From Poecilobothrus nobilitatus (taxonomy: Eukaryota; Arthropoda; Insecta; Diptera; Dolichopodidae), in assembly GCA_947095535.1 (NCBI GenBank), contig OX352774.1, positions 68,944,416-69,008,415 on the forward strand: 64,000 nt of DNA. The letters are read 5' to 3'. The stretch's first letter is position 1. Every line of letters begins with the position of its first letter. This document shows positions 38,020 through 49,562 of this stretch, piece by piece. The translations under genes and the position numbers were made by a program. The notes below the pieces were generated by a model. The model made no database searches, had not been told where the DNA came from, and was given only the letters and a program-made list of their open reading frames with translations.

Positions 38020-40424
38020 GTAAGTTATTTAATATTTTTTAATGTGTTTTTAATGATTTAATAAACACTTTGGATATAATTAAAATTTTATTGGTACCAA
38101 AATGTCTTTTTTTTTTTGTTATATTATTAATAAATTTATAAAAAATATACATAAACATTTATCTTTTTCTCACTCTTATTTAGGAATACGTCATAAAATT
38201 AGGTTTTAGGTTCTTTTTCTTTATGTGGATAGAATATAATACAAAAATGGTTCTTTATGATACCTACCTTTGATTTTTATTTTCAATTGTTAATACGAGA
38301 AATTCTAAATTTTTCTTTAGATCGAGTCTAAAGAAATGTAGGACTACTCTCAATATTGTCACTCCTGGTCAAACCCTTTATGTAGAGGAATGGCAAAGTT
38401 ATAGTTCAATTATAGTTTTTTAATATCTATTGCCTATAGTGTTTACAAATCGTCTTTTTAGGTTATACGGTTCCTTAAAGCGATTACATTAGTTAAATTA
38501 GTTACATAAGAGTTGAGTTCTAAACTTCTAAGATACCACGAACCGGTGTAAATATAATACTTCATATTATGTTAATTAAAATTATCCAAAAATAAAGTTT
38601 TGTACGGAATTAATTTTTCACATTTCCAAACGGTGTGGGTACATTACTTTGAAATGACCTGGCAATCCAAACGTTTTTTCTGAATGTTAATATCATGGGA
38701 TCAAAATATTTCTAAAGGCATTGTAGGGATTAAAATTGCCATATTTATCTTGTATATTTACCATTATATTTAATGAAAAATTGATTCCTATTAAAGAAAA
38801 ACTGATAACTGTTTTCTTTTTTTTCTACTTTTATTTAGTAAAGGTAAATCTCTTGTAGCGTTTTTTTCTATATCTGCATAGTAATCGTAAAGTTTATACC
38901 GTGAATATAATAAATAAATATTTGTCACTTGTGCAGATATACACGTTACCATAATTAGCTTTTTTTAACATGTTTTGCACAATTACAATATGCATTTAAA
39001 AAAAATACGAGTACTTATGTACATAAAAAAATTTTAGTGGAATGTGGAATGAAAATTGAAAACAAAAATTGTACATTTTGTTTCCCATAATTCTAAGATA
39101 TGAAATTCTAACCAATATTAAATAATGGTAGATTTGATATTATGGAACTGAATATTTAATTAAACATTAAATATAATGAATAAAGAAGGAGCCATTGAAT
39201 GAATGTAATCAAATTTTCTTAAAAACTTCTGTTTGGATAAAAATGAAAAAAGGTTAAGGTCATATTCTATTTCCATATGTGATTATGTAACAGAATTTTC
39301 TATATATTTATTTGTTTTGGTTAATCCATTTAAAGAAATGAGAATTCAGACTTTACAATTAAATTAAAAATTTTCTTCTTTGAAAAATCTTGAGTTGAAA
39401 AATATTTACAAGTTTGCCATCTCTACAAATAAAATTCACTTCGGTTAACAAGAGCGAAAGTGCAATTTAGGATTATATAAAACATCTCTAAGATTACTTT
39501 GATATGAACAGTGCATTATATATTTAATAAATTTACTTAATATTTATCACTCACCAAATTTATTTAATATACATATTTGAATATTAACGTGTCTAGTTCC
39601 TATAGATTCTATGAAATGTATCTTAACTATATGACAGTGTTTATTTTAAATTTTTTTTTTTTACATACGAAGAACACTCAAAACATACATGAGTTAAATT
39701 GAGCACTCAAAACATTCAGAAGTTGAAGAAAATAAAAAAAAAAACAAAAAAAAAACAGTATGAAATTAGCATTTATTTTTTGTGTATTGATTTATGAGTA
39801 CTTCGGTAGTTATGTTTTTAATGTTTTGTGTCAAGAGGTGATTTTGCATTCAAACACACATAAAAAAAAAATACTTTATCATTATTTTTTACTTATAGTA
39901 ATCAGTTTATTTTTTGAGCTTGACAATTATTTTGATCTTTATTTATATTTTTTTTTTCTCTCTAAGAACTGTCGCATATTTATATTGAGGTCAAGTTAAA
40001 AAAGTAAAGCAAAGCAAAGAGTGACGTTTTCATTTTAATGGCTTTTATTTAATCAAATTTATTTAAAAATTTTTTTTTTTTGTTATTTTTTGCATAGAAA
40101 AAGTTGTTTTGATTTATATTTTAACTGAAAATTAAGCTTTTTTTTTTGAAAGATTATGTCATAATATACCCTAAACAGCTTGGAGGTAATTTGCATAATA
40201 TTGTAGATTTAAAAAAGAAAAAAAAGTATAATCTGAAAAATAGAAAACATGAAAACAAGGTAGTATGTATAATCAAAGATTTTTATAAAAGCACATTTCT
40301 TAAATGATAGTAAAAATTAAAAAGCATTCTAAGATCTCGATACATACATATTTGCATCGATATTTGTAATGCTTGTTTGACTGTAACGCGAATATTGTAA
40401 AAAAAAGAAGAAATAGGGAATACC
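38020..40424 (+). other. Start of a long third intron; no exon recognised
   Basis: It follows the GTAAGT donor at 38020. No segment with a good acceptor, an open frame in phase 0 and a continuation of the spectrin-type pattern was found here or further right. The frame at 39760-39999 is hydrophobic and low in complexity and has no supporting splice sites. The intron may extend through the rest of the window, or the isoform may end soon after by a site I missed. Confidence 0.5.
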
Positions 40425-40770
40425 CTGACCTTAACTCCAACTCTACAATCCCTTCTAATTCAGAATCTAGCATATATACAACATATTGTATGTAAATATT
40501 CTGGAACAAGCGTATAATTCAGATTTTGTAAACAACTCTAAAGTCCTTGCTAATTAATTATATTTTTTACATATGTACATATTTCAATAACATTGTATTT
40601 AATATAACGGGGGCTACCGTTCCCAAACCCCCGCTAAACAAATTATTGAAATTCTAATTTTCAAATTAACTCTAAAATCCATCCTAACTCAGAATCTCAC
40701 ATATAGGTGCATAATTATATATAAAATATCTGGAAAAGGTTTAATAGGACAATGTAAATAAATCTAAATT
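40425..40770 (+). repeat. Family C degenerate repeat, locus 2
   Basis: It has three rounds of an ACTCTA(A/C)A(A/G)TCC...CTAA module (about 40437, 40531 and 40667). Two are extended by TTCAGAATCT or CTCAGAATCT followed by a CATATA run and then a TCTGGAA(A/C)AAG-type segment. CCCGCTAAACAAATTATTGAAA (40629-40650) matches locus 1. The spacing varies (about 95 and 135 bp), so it is a decayed tandem array rather than a clean satellite. Confidence 0.55.
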
Positions 40771-43179
40771 GTATTATATTTTGAAGCAAAGCATCGATTT
40801 TACAATACATACATTAAAAAACTGTTATGTGTGTTTGTAGCGCATACATCTAATGCATTTTGTTAGGCAATTTGGATGTCACAGTTATTATCTTATGCTT
40901 ATTGTTAAACATACTCTCAAAATTTCAGGTTTTTAATAACTCCAATATTTAGAATATACTGTGGGGATTTAAATTTTTTGGGAAATTTTACATTTACATA
41001 ACGGTAAATTTTGAAAATCGAATTATAATGAATTTTTAAGTTATTTTATTTAAAACGGTAAAAATTTTCTATGGTTTGAAAATAAAAAACTATTCAATAG
41101 AAATCGAATTATAATTAAAACATTCAAATATAGAACTTATAGTACAGTACAGTACAACAACTAACTGTAAGGTACTGAAGTTATTGTAGGTGCGTGGTTT
41201 TTTTTGTAAGGGTTATCTATATAGTTCAAAAGTCATTATTGTGTCACAAACGGTTGAGAATTTTTTTTTGTTTTTTTTTTTTTTTTGTAAACAGACCGGA
41301 CCTGACAAAGTCCGACAAACAAAACCTAACCAATAAGTGATTATTATCGAAAAATTTTTTTTTTTTAAATGCGCTAAAAAAATATTATAAATACAAAAGA
41401 TATTTTGATTATTATTGTATCCATTAAAAGATTTAAATAATGGATATGAATATTTTTGTGTGTAAACTGTTAAATAATGTGGTGAAAATAGTGAGCAATT
41501 TTGCAATTTTTTGTGTTGGATTAATTAAAAAAGGTATGAAAAGAAAAAAAATTCATCAAATTTTTTTCTGAGCATTAAAAAAAAAAATTTTTTTTTTTTT
41601 TTTTTTGTATGCAGAGATGAAAAATAAAAATTCATTCGTGATTTTGTGTAAAATTTATTTATTTGAACAAATTGCTTTTGATTTGATCAGTGTGATAAAT
41701 TTTCTAGATATTTATTATTTTATTTATACTTTTGATATTTTCTAATTTGATTTCAATTTTGTGTGACATATAAAAGATAAAAAAAAAAAAAAAAGAAAAA
41801 AAAAAAAAAATAGTCATATTGATGGATTATCAGTTAAAGCTGTATGTTAAAGCTGTCAATAGAAGTTATAAAATTTTTATTTGAAATTTAAAAAAGAGGA
41901 CAAGTTTTACTTTTTGGAATTTTTATTCTGTGTTTATTTAATTAATTTTCACAATTTCTTTTTTTTTTTTTTTTTTATTTAATTGTAAACTTTAGTTTAT
42001 TTTTAAAAAAAAATGTATTGATTGTATGAGAAAAAAAAAAAAAACAAAAGTGAAATTAAAAGATATTTTCTGATATATTGTATTCATTCTACGACAAAAT
42101 CGCAAAACTAGGAACACCAATTAACTATAGTCTATAAACTATACTCAAATATAATATATATTTAATTTATTTCAAGTTTTTTAATTGGAATTTCAAAAAA
42201 AAATTTATTTTCTAATTGATTTTAATTAAAAGAAAAAAACAAAAAAAAAAGAGAATTATAATCAAATTGAAAATCTGTTAATCCGATTTAAATCACTCTG
42301 TAATGAAATGTTTATTTGTTAAATTAAAATGTATAATAGTCATATGTTTAGTTGATTAGTGTTTTGTTTTTTTTTTTTAAATTTGCTGTTGATTAAAAAA
42401 AAAAAAAACTTAAGTGGTTTTTGATCTTGATAAAACTTAATTTCTTCTGAATACTTCCTATTTATTTTAAAAAAAAAACACAAATTATTCTCTTTTTTGA
42501 TCGTTTTAAGTGATCTCTTTTAAGTATGGGGTCATAGTAAATTACCAACCTCTCTTTTTTTTTTTGAAGTTAGTTTTTTGTCTATCTGCACAAGATGTTG
42601 CATATAGTTATATTATAATCATATTTTTTGGATTTAGTATGCATGCTTCAGAAAAAAATAAAATATACATTTTTATTACAACTGTTTAAATATGATTTTT
42701 TTGAACTGTAGTCACATATCCTGCACAGGATATTATTCAAGACATTTATTAGTTTTCTTTTTCATTTTTTTGATTTTAAGTATTTTAAATTATAAATTTT
42801 TGATTCTTTGGTCTTTTGGTTTTTGGTCCATTAAAAAATCACTTATATCCTATGGTCAGGAAATTTTTGAATTCGTTGGATATAATATACAAGTTAACAT
42901 GCATCTGCAATTTTTTAATGGTAATTAGTTTCGTATTGCACAGCTACTTATATAAAAGCACTAAATATTTTGTTTGACATATTTCTGAGATATATTTTTA
43001 AAGGTTTTGTTTATTCCATTTTCCAAATTAACTGTTATTTGCCCTTCAGATGTTATTTCGTTAATTAAACTGATCTACCTTGTTAATTTATATTCACTTT
43101 TGAAGCAAACTTTTCTTGTATTTTATACAGGATTTTTTTTTTCCAATCTATTTAATTTCATGAATGCTTATTTTTTATT
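40771..43179. other. Gene-free AT-rich stretch
   Basis: No gene recognised. Long A- and T-runs are frequent (for example 41579-41607, where A-runs meet T-runs). Frames at 41213-41506 (minus), 42692-42928 and 43007-43297 are Phe/Leu/Lys-rich and overlap repeats at their right edge. Confidence 0.5.
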
Positions 43180-43328
43180 AGTACATTATCAAAAAAATTT
43201 TAAAAAGAATATGCCTATTAGTTTTACTCTGTCCGTTTGTCTGTTCGTTCGGCTGAGAGTTTACAAAGCTTCTACACTGCTTAAAATAAAGCAATGAAAT
43301 TTTAATTACAGATAGACGTCGCAGAAAC
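43180..43328 (+). mobile_element. Dispersed repeat family A, copy 1, left part
   Basis: This part contains a short palindrome region (TACATTATCAAAAAAATTTT), then ACTCTGTCCGTTTGTCTG, TTTACAAAGCTTCTAC and ATTACAGATAGACGTCGCA. In the same order these match the reverse complement of 49562 down to about 49410. The element is cut at 43328 by a SINE insertion and resumes at 43542. The CTGTCCGT-type microsatellite is part of the element. Confidence 0.75.
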
Positions 43329-43337
43329 ATTAATTTT

Positions 43338-43532
43338 TTTTTTTCAAATGCATTTCTCTGCCACATAAATGTTGACATGAAATTACACAGTCTTTCCTGT
43401 TCAGACGTGGCTGTAAATGTCGTAAGGGGAATAACTCTTACAACATGTGTGGGATTGGAACCTACACTTCCTTGGTGTTTACAGCGTATTTTATACGCTT
43501 TTACCCACTAGGCGACGGAGGCATCATAAAAA
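43338..43532 (-). mobile_element. tRNA-derived SINE, copy 2, inserted in family A
   Basis: Read on the minus strand: A box TCGCCTAGTGGG (one base off consensus), a conserved palindrome GCGTATAAAATACGC, a B box GGTTCCAATCC (one change from consensus), then a shared 3' body with TTATTCCCCTTACGACATTT, GTGTAATTTC and TTTATGTGGCAGAGAAAT, and an A-tail (T-run 43338-43344 on the + strand). Length is about 195 bp. It is flanked by the direct repeat ATTAATTTT at 43329-43337 and 43533-43541, a 9-bp target-site duplication. Short frames across it (43447-43641) are SINE sequence read as protein. Confidence 0.88.
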
Positions 43533-43541
43533 ATTAATTTT

Positions 43542-44020
43542 CTTAAACAATTTTTTTTCGGTAGCACCACCCGTTACTGAGGTACAGTTCCCAAATTTCG
43601 AAAAAACCCTATATTTTTTTTTTTTTTGGCAAAACTTTTGACCCCTTCTATTTTCCAAACGGTTAAAGTGAGAAACTGAATTTGATTTGTGAGGAGTTAA
43701 ATCTTTGGAAATAATTATTAGTCATTTCAGAAAATATTTTTGTATCTCCCCCCTGTTTAGAAATTGTAAGGGGGGTGAAAAACTTAAAATTCTCTATTTT
43801 TAAACACTGGTAACTTGATCACCTATGTTCAGTTTTATTTTTGAAGTTATATACAAAAGCTAAAGTTCCAATATTATGTTTTTATTTCTGTTAACAACTT
43901 TTCTTAATAATTTAAGGTTATCTTAAAATTGACGAAAAGTAACTTACCTTACTCAATACTTATTATCGAATATTTTTTTAATTTTGGCAAAGTGCTGTTT
44001 TAAAAACTTTTAGTTTTTTC
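43542..44020 (+). mobile_element. Dispersed repeat family A, copy 1, right part
   Basis: It resumes the element after the SINE. CACCACCCGTTACTGAGGTA, CATTTCAGAAAATATTTTTG, TTGTAAGGGG, AACTTAAAATTCTCTAT, AGCTAAAGTTCCAATATTAT and finally CTTATTATCGAATATTTTTT and TTTTGGCAAAGTGCT match, in order, the reverse complement of 49390 down to 48985. Relative to the other copy it has about 130 extra bases (about 43590-43720). No protein is encoded. Confidence 0.75.
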
Positions 44021-45585
44021 ATTACTTGTTTAGACTTAAATACGATGACTTAGATTTATGTTGGAATTTCCATTACACGAATTCATTATATGCAAATGCA
44101 TAAAATATTATATTCAAAACTACTTTCCAGATTTTAACTGTTAAAATATTAAAGGAAAACACCATTATTTTGAACTGTAATTAAAATTCAGTATTTTTAT
44201 TATTGTGTTTACCAGATGACAATATCAAATCATTAAGAATTTCCAAAAGGTTTATAGAAATTGGACTTTGCAACTTTGGAATCCAAGGGTGCGTGGAATT
44301 TTTTTTTTTATTTCACAAGAAAGTTTAAAAGTTTGAACTTAATTTATTCCAAAATTTATGTGATTAAAAAAGATTTATGTCATTGTGTCAAAAAAAAAAA
44401 AGTCTTTCTAATAGGTATTTTTCAATAATTTTATGAAATTTTTAAAATGAAATGTCTTGTACTGCAATTATTTAAAAACTTAAAAATCACAAATAAATTA
44501 TTAATAAAAATTTATGTTTTTTTTTTTGTTTTTTTTTTGTACTTTGAAGACGTCAAGGCGATTGGCGATTGTTTATCTGTACGGATGATAAGTATTTTGA
44601 TATGAACATCATGAATTTAAATTTCTTGTTCCGCTTTACCTATCCATCTGTCATATACAATTAAATTAAAAAAAAAAAAAAAACAATAACAAAAACAAAG
44701 ACAAATTACAATCTTGGGAAAAATAAAAAAAAAAAAAAAAGCGAAAGTATGATCTCCTGTAGGGAACTCCACGCGTTACTTACATTCTTTTTTTTTTTTG
44801 TTTTGTTGAATATAATGTTTTGAGCGGAACATTATTTGTATTTGTTATGAATTTTAAAGCACGTTTTTAAAAAAGGTTTTACATATTTTTTTTTGTAATA
44901 TTTTTGTTGTGCATATCCAATATGATAAAACTCTATATGGTGCCGTCATATTCAAAACGAATTATCAAAGTTCCTTTTTTATTCCATGTCATTTATTTTG
45001 ACGTTTTTAATCAGCACCATTTCCTTCACTCCTCATTCTTATTATATTTGCAATTGCTGACCTTTTCCTTTGATTCGTTTGGTTTTCTTTTTTTTGTTTT
45101 ACTCAGTGCCGTGCAGAATATATAGGTTCTGTCCTCAAAATAAATTAATACGTTATGGTATAAGTGGTATGTAGGTATATTTAAAAAAAAAAAAAAGTAT
45201 TAAAAAAATGAAAGCCAAAAGAATAAGAAAAATAATAATAATATTTTATGTAGATTTTAAGATTGAAAGTAATATTTAAAACTTTTATGAGATGAATTTA
45301 AAGTTAATTATACATTAATAACATTTTAATTTTATATATTACATTTTAAAAAATAAACTTTTAAATTATTAAAAATTTTAGTAAAAAATTATTACTGGAA
45401 AATTCGCTGCAACGTTTAGATTTTATTTGATGATGTGAATTCAATTTGTTAGGATTAAGTTAACTGGCCAATTAAACGAGTTCTCTAATAATCAAAACGA
45501 CTACCTACTCGTGACTGACCAGGCCTTCTGTATCCTGTTTTCTGAAAAAGTATATAATATATATAATTATATATGTATATAAATA
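44021..45585. other. Gene-free AT-rich stretch
   Basis: No gene or repeat family recognised. Long A/T runs occur at 44660-44680, 44720-44740 and 45181-45196. The frame at 44904-45125 is Phe/Leu-rich and has no splice or domain support. Confidence 0.5.
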
Positions 45586-45593
45586 TTTTAATG

Positions 45594-46073
45594 CAGCGGT
45601 TCTTAAACTTTATACTTCGCTGACCACGGATTAAAAAATCTGAAATCTGCGGACCACCGAATTAATTTTACTTTCATAGATTGCTTTGGTTTGATTTTAT
45701 TTTGAATATTTTTTTAAAACCGTTAAATTTAAATATTTATAAAGGGTATACATACATAATATATTATGTAAATTTATAAACTGTTATTTTGAAATTACAT
45801 ACACAGGGAAAAGGACACAGAGCTATAGGGCACCTAGTCAGTTATATATTATATAATGATCGGGCTACTAGATTTTATTCAAATTTAATGATTTTTTAAA
45901 AATAATTATTCAAGAAAAAAAACAAAATAATTTTTTTTCATTACTAACATTGAAACTAATTTTAACAACATATTTAGTATTTTTTTTACATTAATCATTT
46001 TTTTCTTCGCGTACCACTTAAAAAGAGTGCGCGTCTTACTAGTGGTCCGCGGACCACAGTTTAAGAACCGATG
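45594..46073. mobile_element. Non-autonomous hAT element (MITE)
   Basis: The left end CAGCGGTTCTTAAACT is inverted at the right as AGTTTAAGAACCGATG, one mismatch in 16. CAGxGGTTCTxAAxCT is the typical hAT terminal repeat. The element is flanked by an exact 8-bp target duplication TTTTAATG (45586-45593 and 46074-46081), the hAT hallmark. The subterminal regions carry GACCACGG and GCGGACCAC on the left and GGTCCGCGGACCAC on the right. The 480-bp body has no transposase frame, so it would need an autonomous hAT elsewhere. Confidence 0.93.
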
Positions 46074-46081
46074 TTTTAATG

Positions 46082-46899
46082 TAATCGCGACGCCTTACGA
46101 ATAAGCATGTTACAGTTAAATTTTGAACTAATTTCGTTCGTTCGTTTCGTTTCGTTCGAACAGATACTTAATGTTAAATATAACAATAGATCTCGATAAT
46201 AACCGAGGGTCTTAGCGGGGGAAAGTAAGTTTTAGCTGGGGATACAACAGGTGTACCATTCCTTTTTATATGTGCTACAGCATGAGTACCAGCAGTCTTT
46301 TATGACATGTACTAAGGAAATTATGCTAAATGGAAATTTTCTTTTTGTAAACATTATAATTGTGTTTATAAACATTGATTGTAAACATTATATAATCTGT
46401 AAAAAGCCTAACTGGCGCATATTTTAACCAATTTTACTATAATTTCAAGCTCTTCTAATCTTTTCTATATTTTTGTGGTACATATGTATGTGTACTAGAC
46501 GTCGCGAAAGGATTATATAAAGTATATGAGATTACTACTACTACTATATAAAAATTAGGAATTCTTCTATAACAAAACTGATTTTCATTTCAAAATGACT
46601 TCTTTTCCACTTCTAAAAATAAAATTATTCCAATTCTGCTAAATGATTAGACATAAAAGATTTCAGTTAATTTTAGACAAAAAAGTAAAAATAATCCTAA
46701 TAGTGCAAAATTAGCATCACTATTATTAGTGACTATCTTCTTTTGTTTTTTTTATGTCATTTTTGACATTCATTTTGACATTTGATCATTCATTTGACAT
46801 TTGATCATTGTCATTTTTATGTAGTTTCAATTTTCCAAAATTATTTTATTTATTTATTTTAAAGTTTTGTTTGTGACAATTACGTGACGAGGACAACGG
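46082..46899. other. AT-rich stretch with a small TTTGACATT repeat
   Basis: No gene recognised. GACATTTGATCATTCATTT-type units repeat with a period of about 20 bp at 46757-46815. A TTCGTTCGTTTCGTTTCGTT run lies at 46134-46157. Confidence 0.55.
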
Positions 46900-47107
46900 A
46901 CCTCGGAGGCCTAGTAATGGCTAAAAGCTTATAAAATACGCTGCAAACACCGAGGGGGAGTGTGTGTGTTCGAATCCCAAACACATCGTATGTGTAAGAA
47001 TAATTCTCTCTTACGACATTACATACAGCCACACCTGGAAAGGAAAAGTTGTGTAATTTCCTTGTCAGATTTATGTGACAGAGGAATAAACAAAAAACAA
47101 ACAAAAA
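46900..47107 (+). mobile_element. tRNA-derived SINE, copy 3
   Basis: Head: AGGCCTAGTAATGG (A box with a small insertion), CTTATAAAATACGC, CAAACACCGAGG, then the B box GTTCGAATCCC at about 46969. The 3' body has TTACGACATTACATACAGCC, GTGTAATTTCCTTGTCAG and TTTATGTGACAGAGGAAT, ending in an A-rich tail (47090-47107). The body aligns with the minus-strand copy at 43338-43532 over its full length. The minus-strand frame at 46880-47104 is SINE sequence read as protein. No clear target duplication was seen. Confidence 0.85.
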
Positions 47108-48984
47108 TCGAATTTAAATATGATAATTTAAAAAAAAAAAAAAAATCATTTTAAAATTTAAAGTAACAATTTTATCTCTTACATTTTTTGATGATACACA
47201 TGTACATATATATATGTATGTATATATGAATATAATATACAATATTTTATAAATAGAAGATATTCAATTAAATTTTATATAAAAGTTAGTAAGTCTTTAA
47301 TATTAAAACTAATACTTAACTTTTTTTTTTTTTAAATATTATAAATTTTATTGTTATTACTCTTGTTGTGCAACTTCATTTCATTTCAAATTTTTTTTTT
47401 TTATTTCTCTCATCATCTTAAGATTTTAATTTAACCAAAGAAAAAAAAAAACAAAAAATTAACAACAACTAAAATAAAAACTAAAAAACGATAACAATCA
47501 AGAAAGTTTAAGTTAACAATCAGTAATCAATAAGAAAGCTGTAATTATTTTAAAGCGATAAATTAAAAAAAAAAAAAAAAACAAAAACAAAAAAAAAAGT
47601 CTAAATTTTGTTTTTTTGTTTTTTTTTTTTATTATACACTTTTTATTGCAATTTTATTGAATTTCTTCATTGGTAATTTAATAAAACATTTTAAGAAAAA
47701 TAAGTGAACTCCTTCATTTTCTATTTATTTATTTTTTTTGTGTTTTTCTTATGATTTTTTAACTTGAATTAAAATTTGAAATTAACAAAAAAAAAAAAAA
47801 AAAGATCTGATGAGATTCAGAAAGATTGCAACAAAAATTATATTAGTCTGGTTTTTACTTTTTTTTTTTTTGTTTTAAATAAAAAAACAAATTTGTATCT
47901 TGATTATTATTTTATTATGTTCAGTTGTTTTTTTTTTTTGTTATTTATTTATTGTTTAAAATGAGGGAAAAAGGAAGGAGGAGGATTCATAGATTGATTT
48001 ATTGATGAGTGGCCTTTAAACTTTTTTTTATTTTTTTTTGTTTTTTTTTGTTTTTTTTTTTGAGACTCAATTGTTCAATGAAAATTAAATTTGAAAAGTC
48101 CTAAACTGAACTTTGTTGTAATATAAAAGGCTGGTGAAATAAAATTGTAGTAAAATTAAATTACTTATAGATAGGATTCAATGATTTATTGGTCGAATTG
48201 GTCTTTTTTTTCTTTTAACTATTTAATTTATTTTTTTATTTTTTTTTGTTTTTTTGTAAATTTAATTTATATTGAAAAGTTTTTCTTTTATTGATGAAAA
48301 TTGAAAATTTTGTATATACATACATAGGTTTTTTTTTTTTCGGCAATTTTTGTGAAAGTAAGTTAGAAAGGAAAATAGATCTTGTTATATATATTTTTTT
48401 TTATTGTTAACAATTAGTTTTTTTTTTTTTTTTTTTTGTAGGTGGTTTATAATAAGTATTGGTACTTGTATTAGTGAAATTTTAATTATCTTAACTAAAA
48501 TATAGAAAGGGGGAAGGAAATGATTGAGAGTTCTAAAAATATTAAAATTGTAAATAATTTAAAATTTTCAATTGTATATAATTTGTTAAAATCATTTCTT
48601 ATTGAAATTTAAATTAATTTTCTCCTTAGAAAAATTTTTATCTCAACCTCTCAATCGCTATTTAATTTATATTAATTTGTCAACATTTCTTTCATAAACC
48701 AGAATCACACTTAAGCAAACAATAACTTCGTACAAAAGGACTGAATATAAAAGTTGGGTTTAAAAGAGATTTAAACTAAACAGAATTATTCTGAATTTCG
48801 ACGTAGATTTTCTCCGAATTATTAGCTATACGTTACGAATAAAACTTTTTAATTATTCTAAATTTTTTCGTAGACAATTAAAAATCAGTACCGAGGCGGC
48901 AACTCTTTTTTTTCGAAAATTCTGTTTAATTTATTTTGGAAAAACGAATTGAAGTTTATTGAAGAAAACTTTTTAAATTTTGAA
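47108..48984. other. Homopolymer-rich gene-free stretch
   Basis: No gene recognised. It is especially rich in runs of A or T of 10 or more (47321, 47565, 47615, 48030-48060, 48420-48437), with (TA)n near 47208-47228. Frames here are homopolymer translations. Confidence 0.6.
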
Positions 48985-49562
48985 AATGACCATAAGGGTT
49001 TTCAAAAAAGCACATTTCCAAAATTAAAAAATATTCCATAATAAGCCTCGAATAAACACTAAAGAGTAGATATATTGAAAAACAAAATTTGTTTGATTTT
49101 TTCTTTTTTATGGTAAGAAAAAATTGAGAAAAATTAAATACCGCTTTTGTCAATTATAAGGTAACCCCATATTATTAGCAAAAGTTATTAACATAAAGAA
49201 AAGTATAATGTTGTAGCTTTAATTTTTGAATTCAAAAGAATTTGTTATAGGTATTTAAATATAGAGAATTTTCAGTTTTTGACCCCTTACAACTCCTAAC
49301 ATGGCGCACACAAAAATATTTCCTGAAATGATTCGTAGGGGTGTAGCTCCGTAATGGGTGGGGCTACAGGAAAAACTTGTTCCACAAAATTAGTTTTTTG
49401 CGATGCCTATCCGTAGTTAAAATTTTATTCTTTTATTTCAAACTATATAGAAGTTTTGTAAACACCCAGTCGGACGCACGTACAAACAGACAGACAGACG
49501 GACAGAGTATGTAAATAAGCAAACTAATAAGCACATTTTTTCAAATTTTTTTGAAAATGTGC
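48985..49562 (-). mobile_element. Dispersed repeat family A, copy 2 (inverted, uninterrupted)
   Basis: This copy runs opposite to the copy at 43180-44020. It shares the palindrome at its upstream end (AGCACATTTT...AAAATGTGCT, 49530-49563), the ACAGACAGACAGACGGACAG microsatellite, TTTTGTAAACACCCAG, GATGCCTATCCGTAG, TGGGTGGGGCTACAG, AATATTTCCTGAAATGATTC, CCCTTACAACTCC and ATTCCATAATAAGC. It has no SINE at the position where copy 1 carries one, so it shows the empty target site. The minus-strand frame at 48956-49153 lies in this repeat and is not a gene. Confidence 0.75.

Noticed and set aside
43447..43641. Frame beginning MWDWNLHFLGVYSVFYTLLP, with similar frames at 46880-47104 and 51536-51769
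   Set aside because: All three are the tRNA-derived SINE read from the antisense strand of its head; similarity among them reflects the repeat, not a protein family.
44560..44620. Possible fourth coding exon after an AG at about 44548
   Set aside because: The short open stretch has no spectrin-type pattern, ends in a stop without a donor and is not in the needed phase 0.
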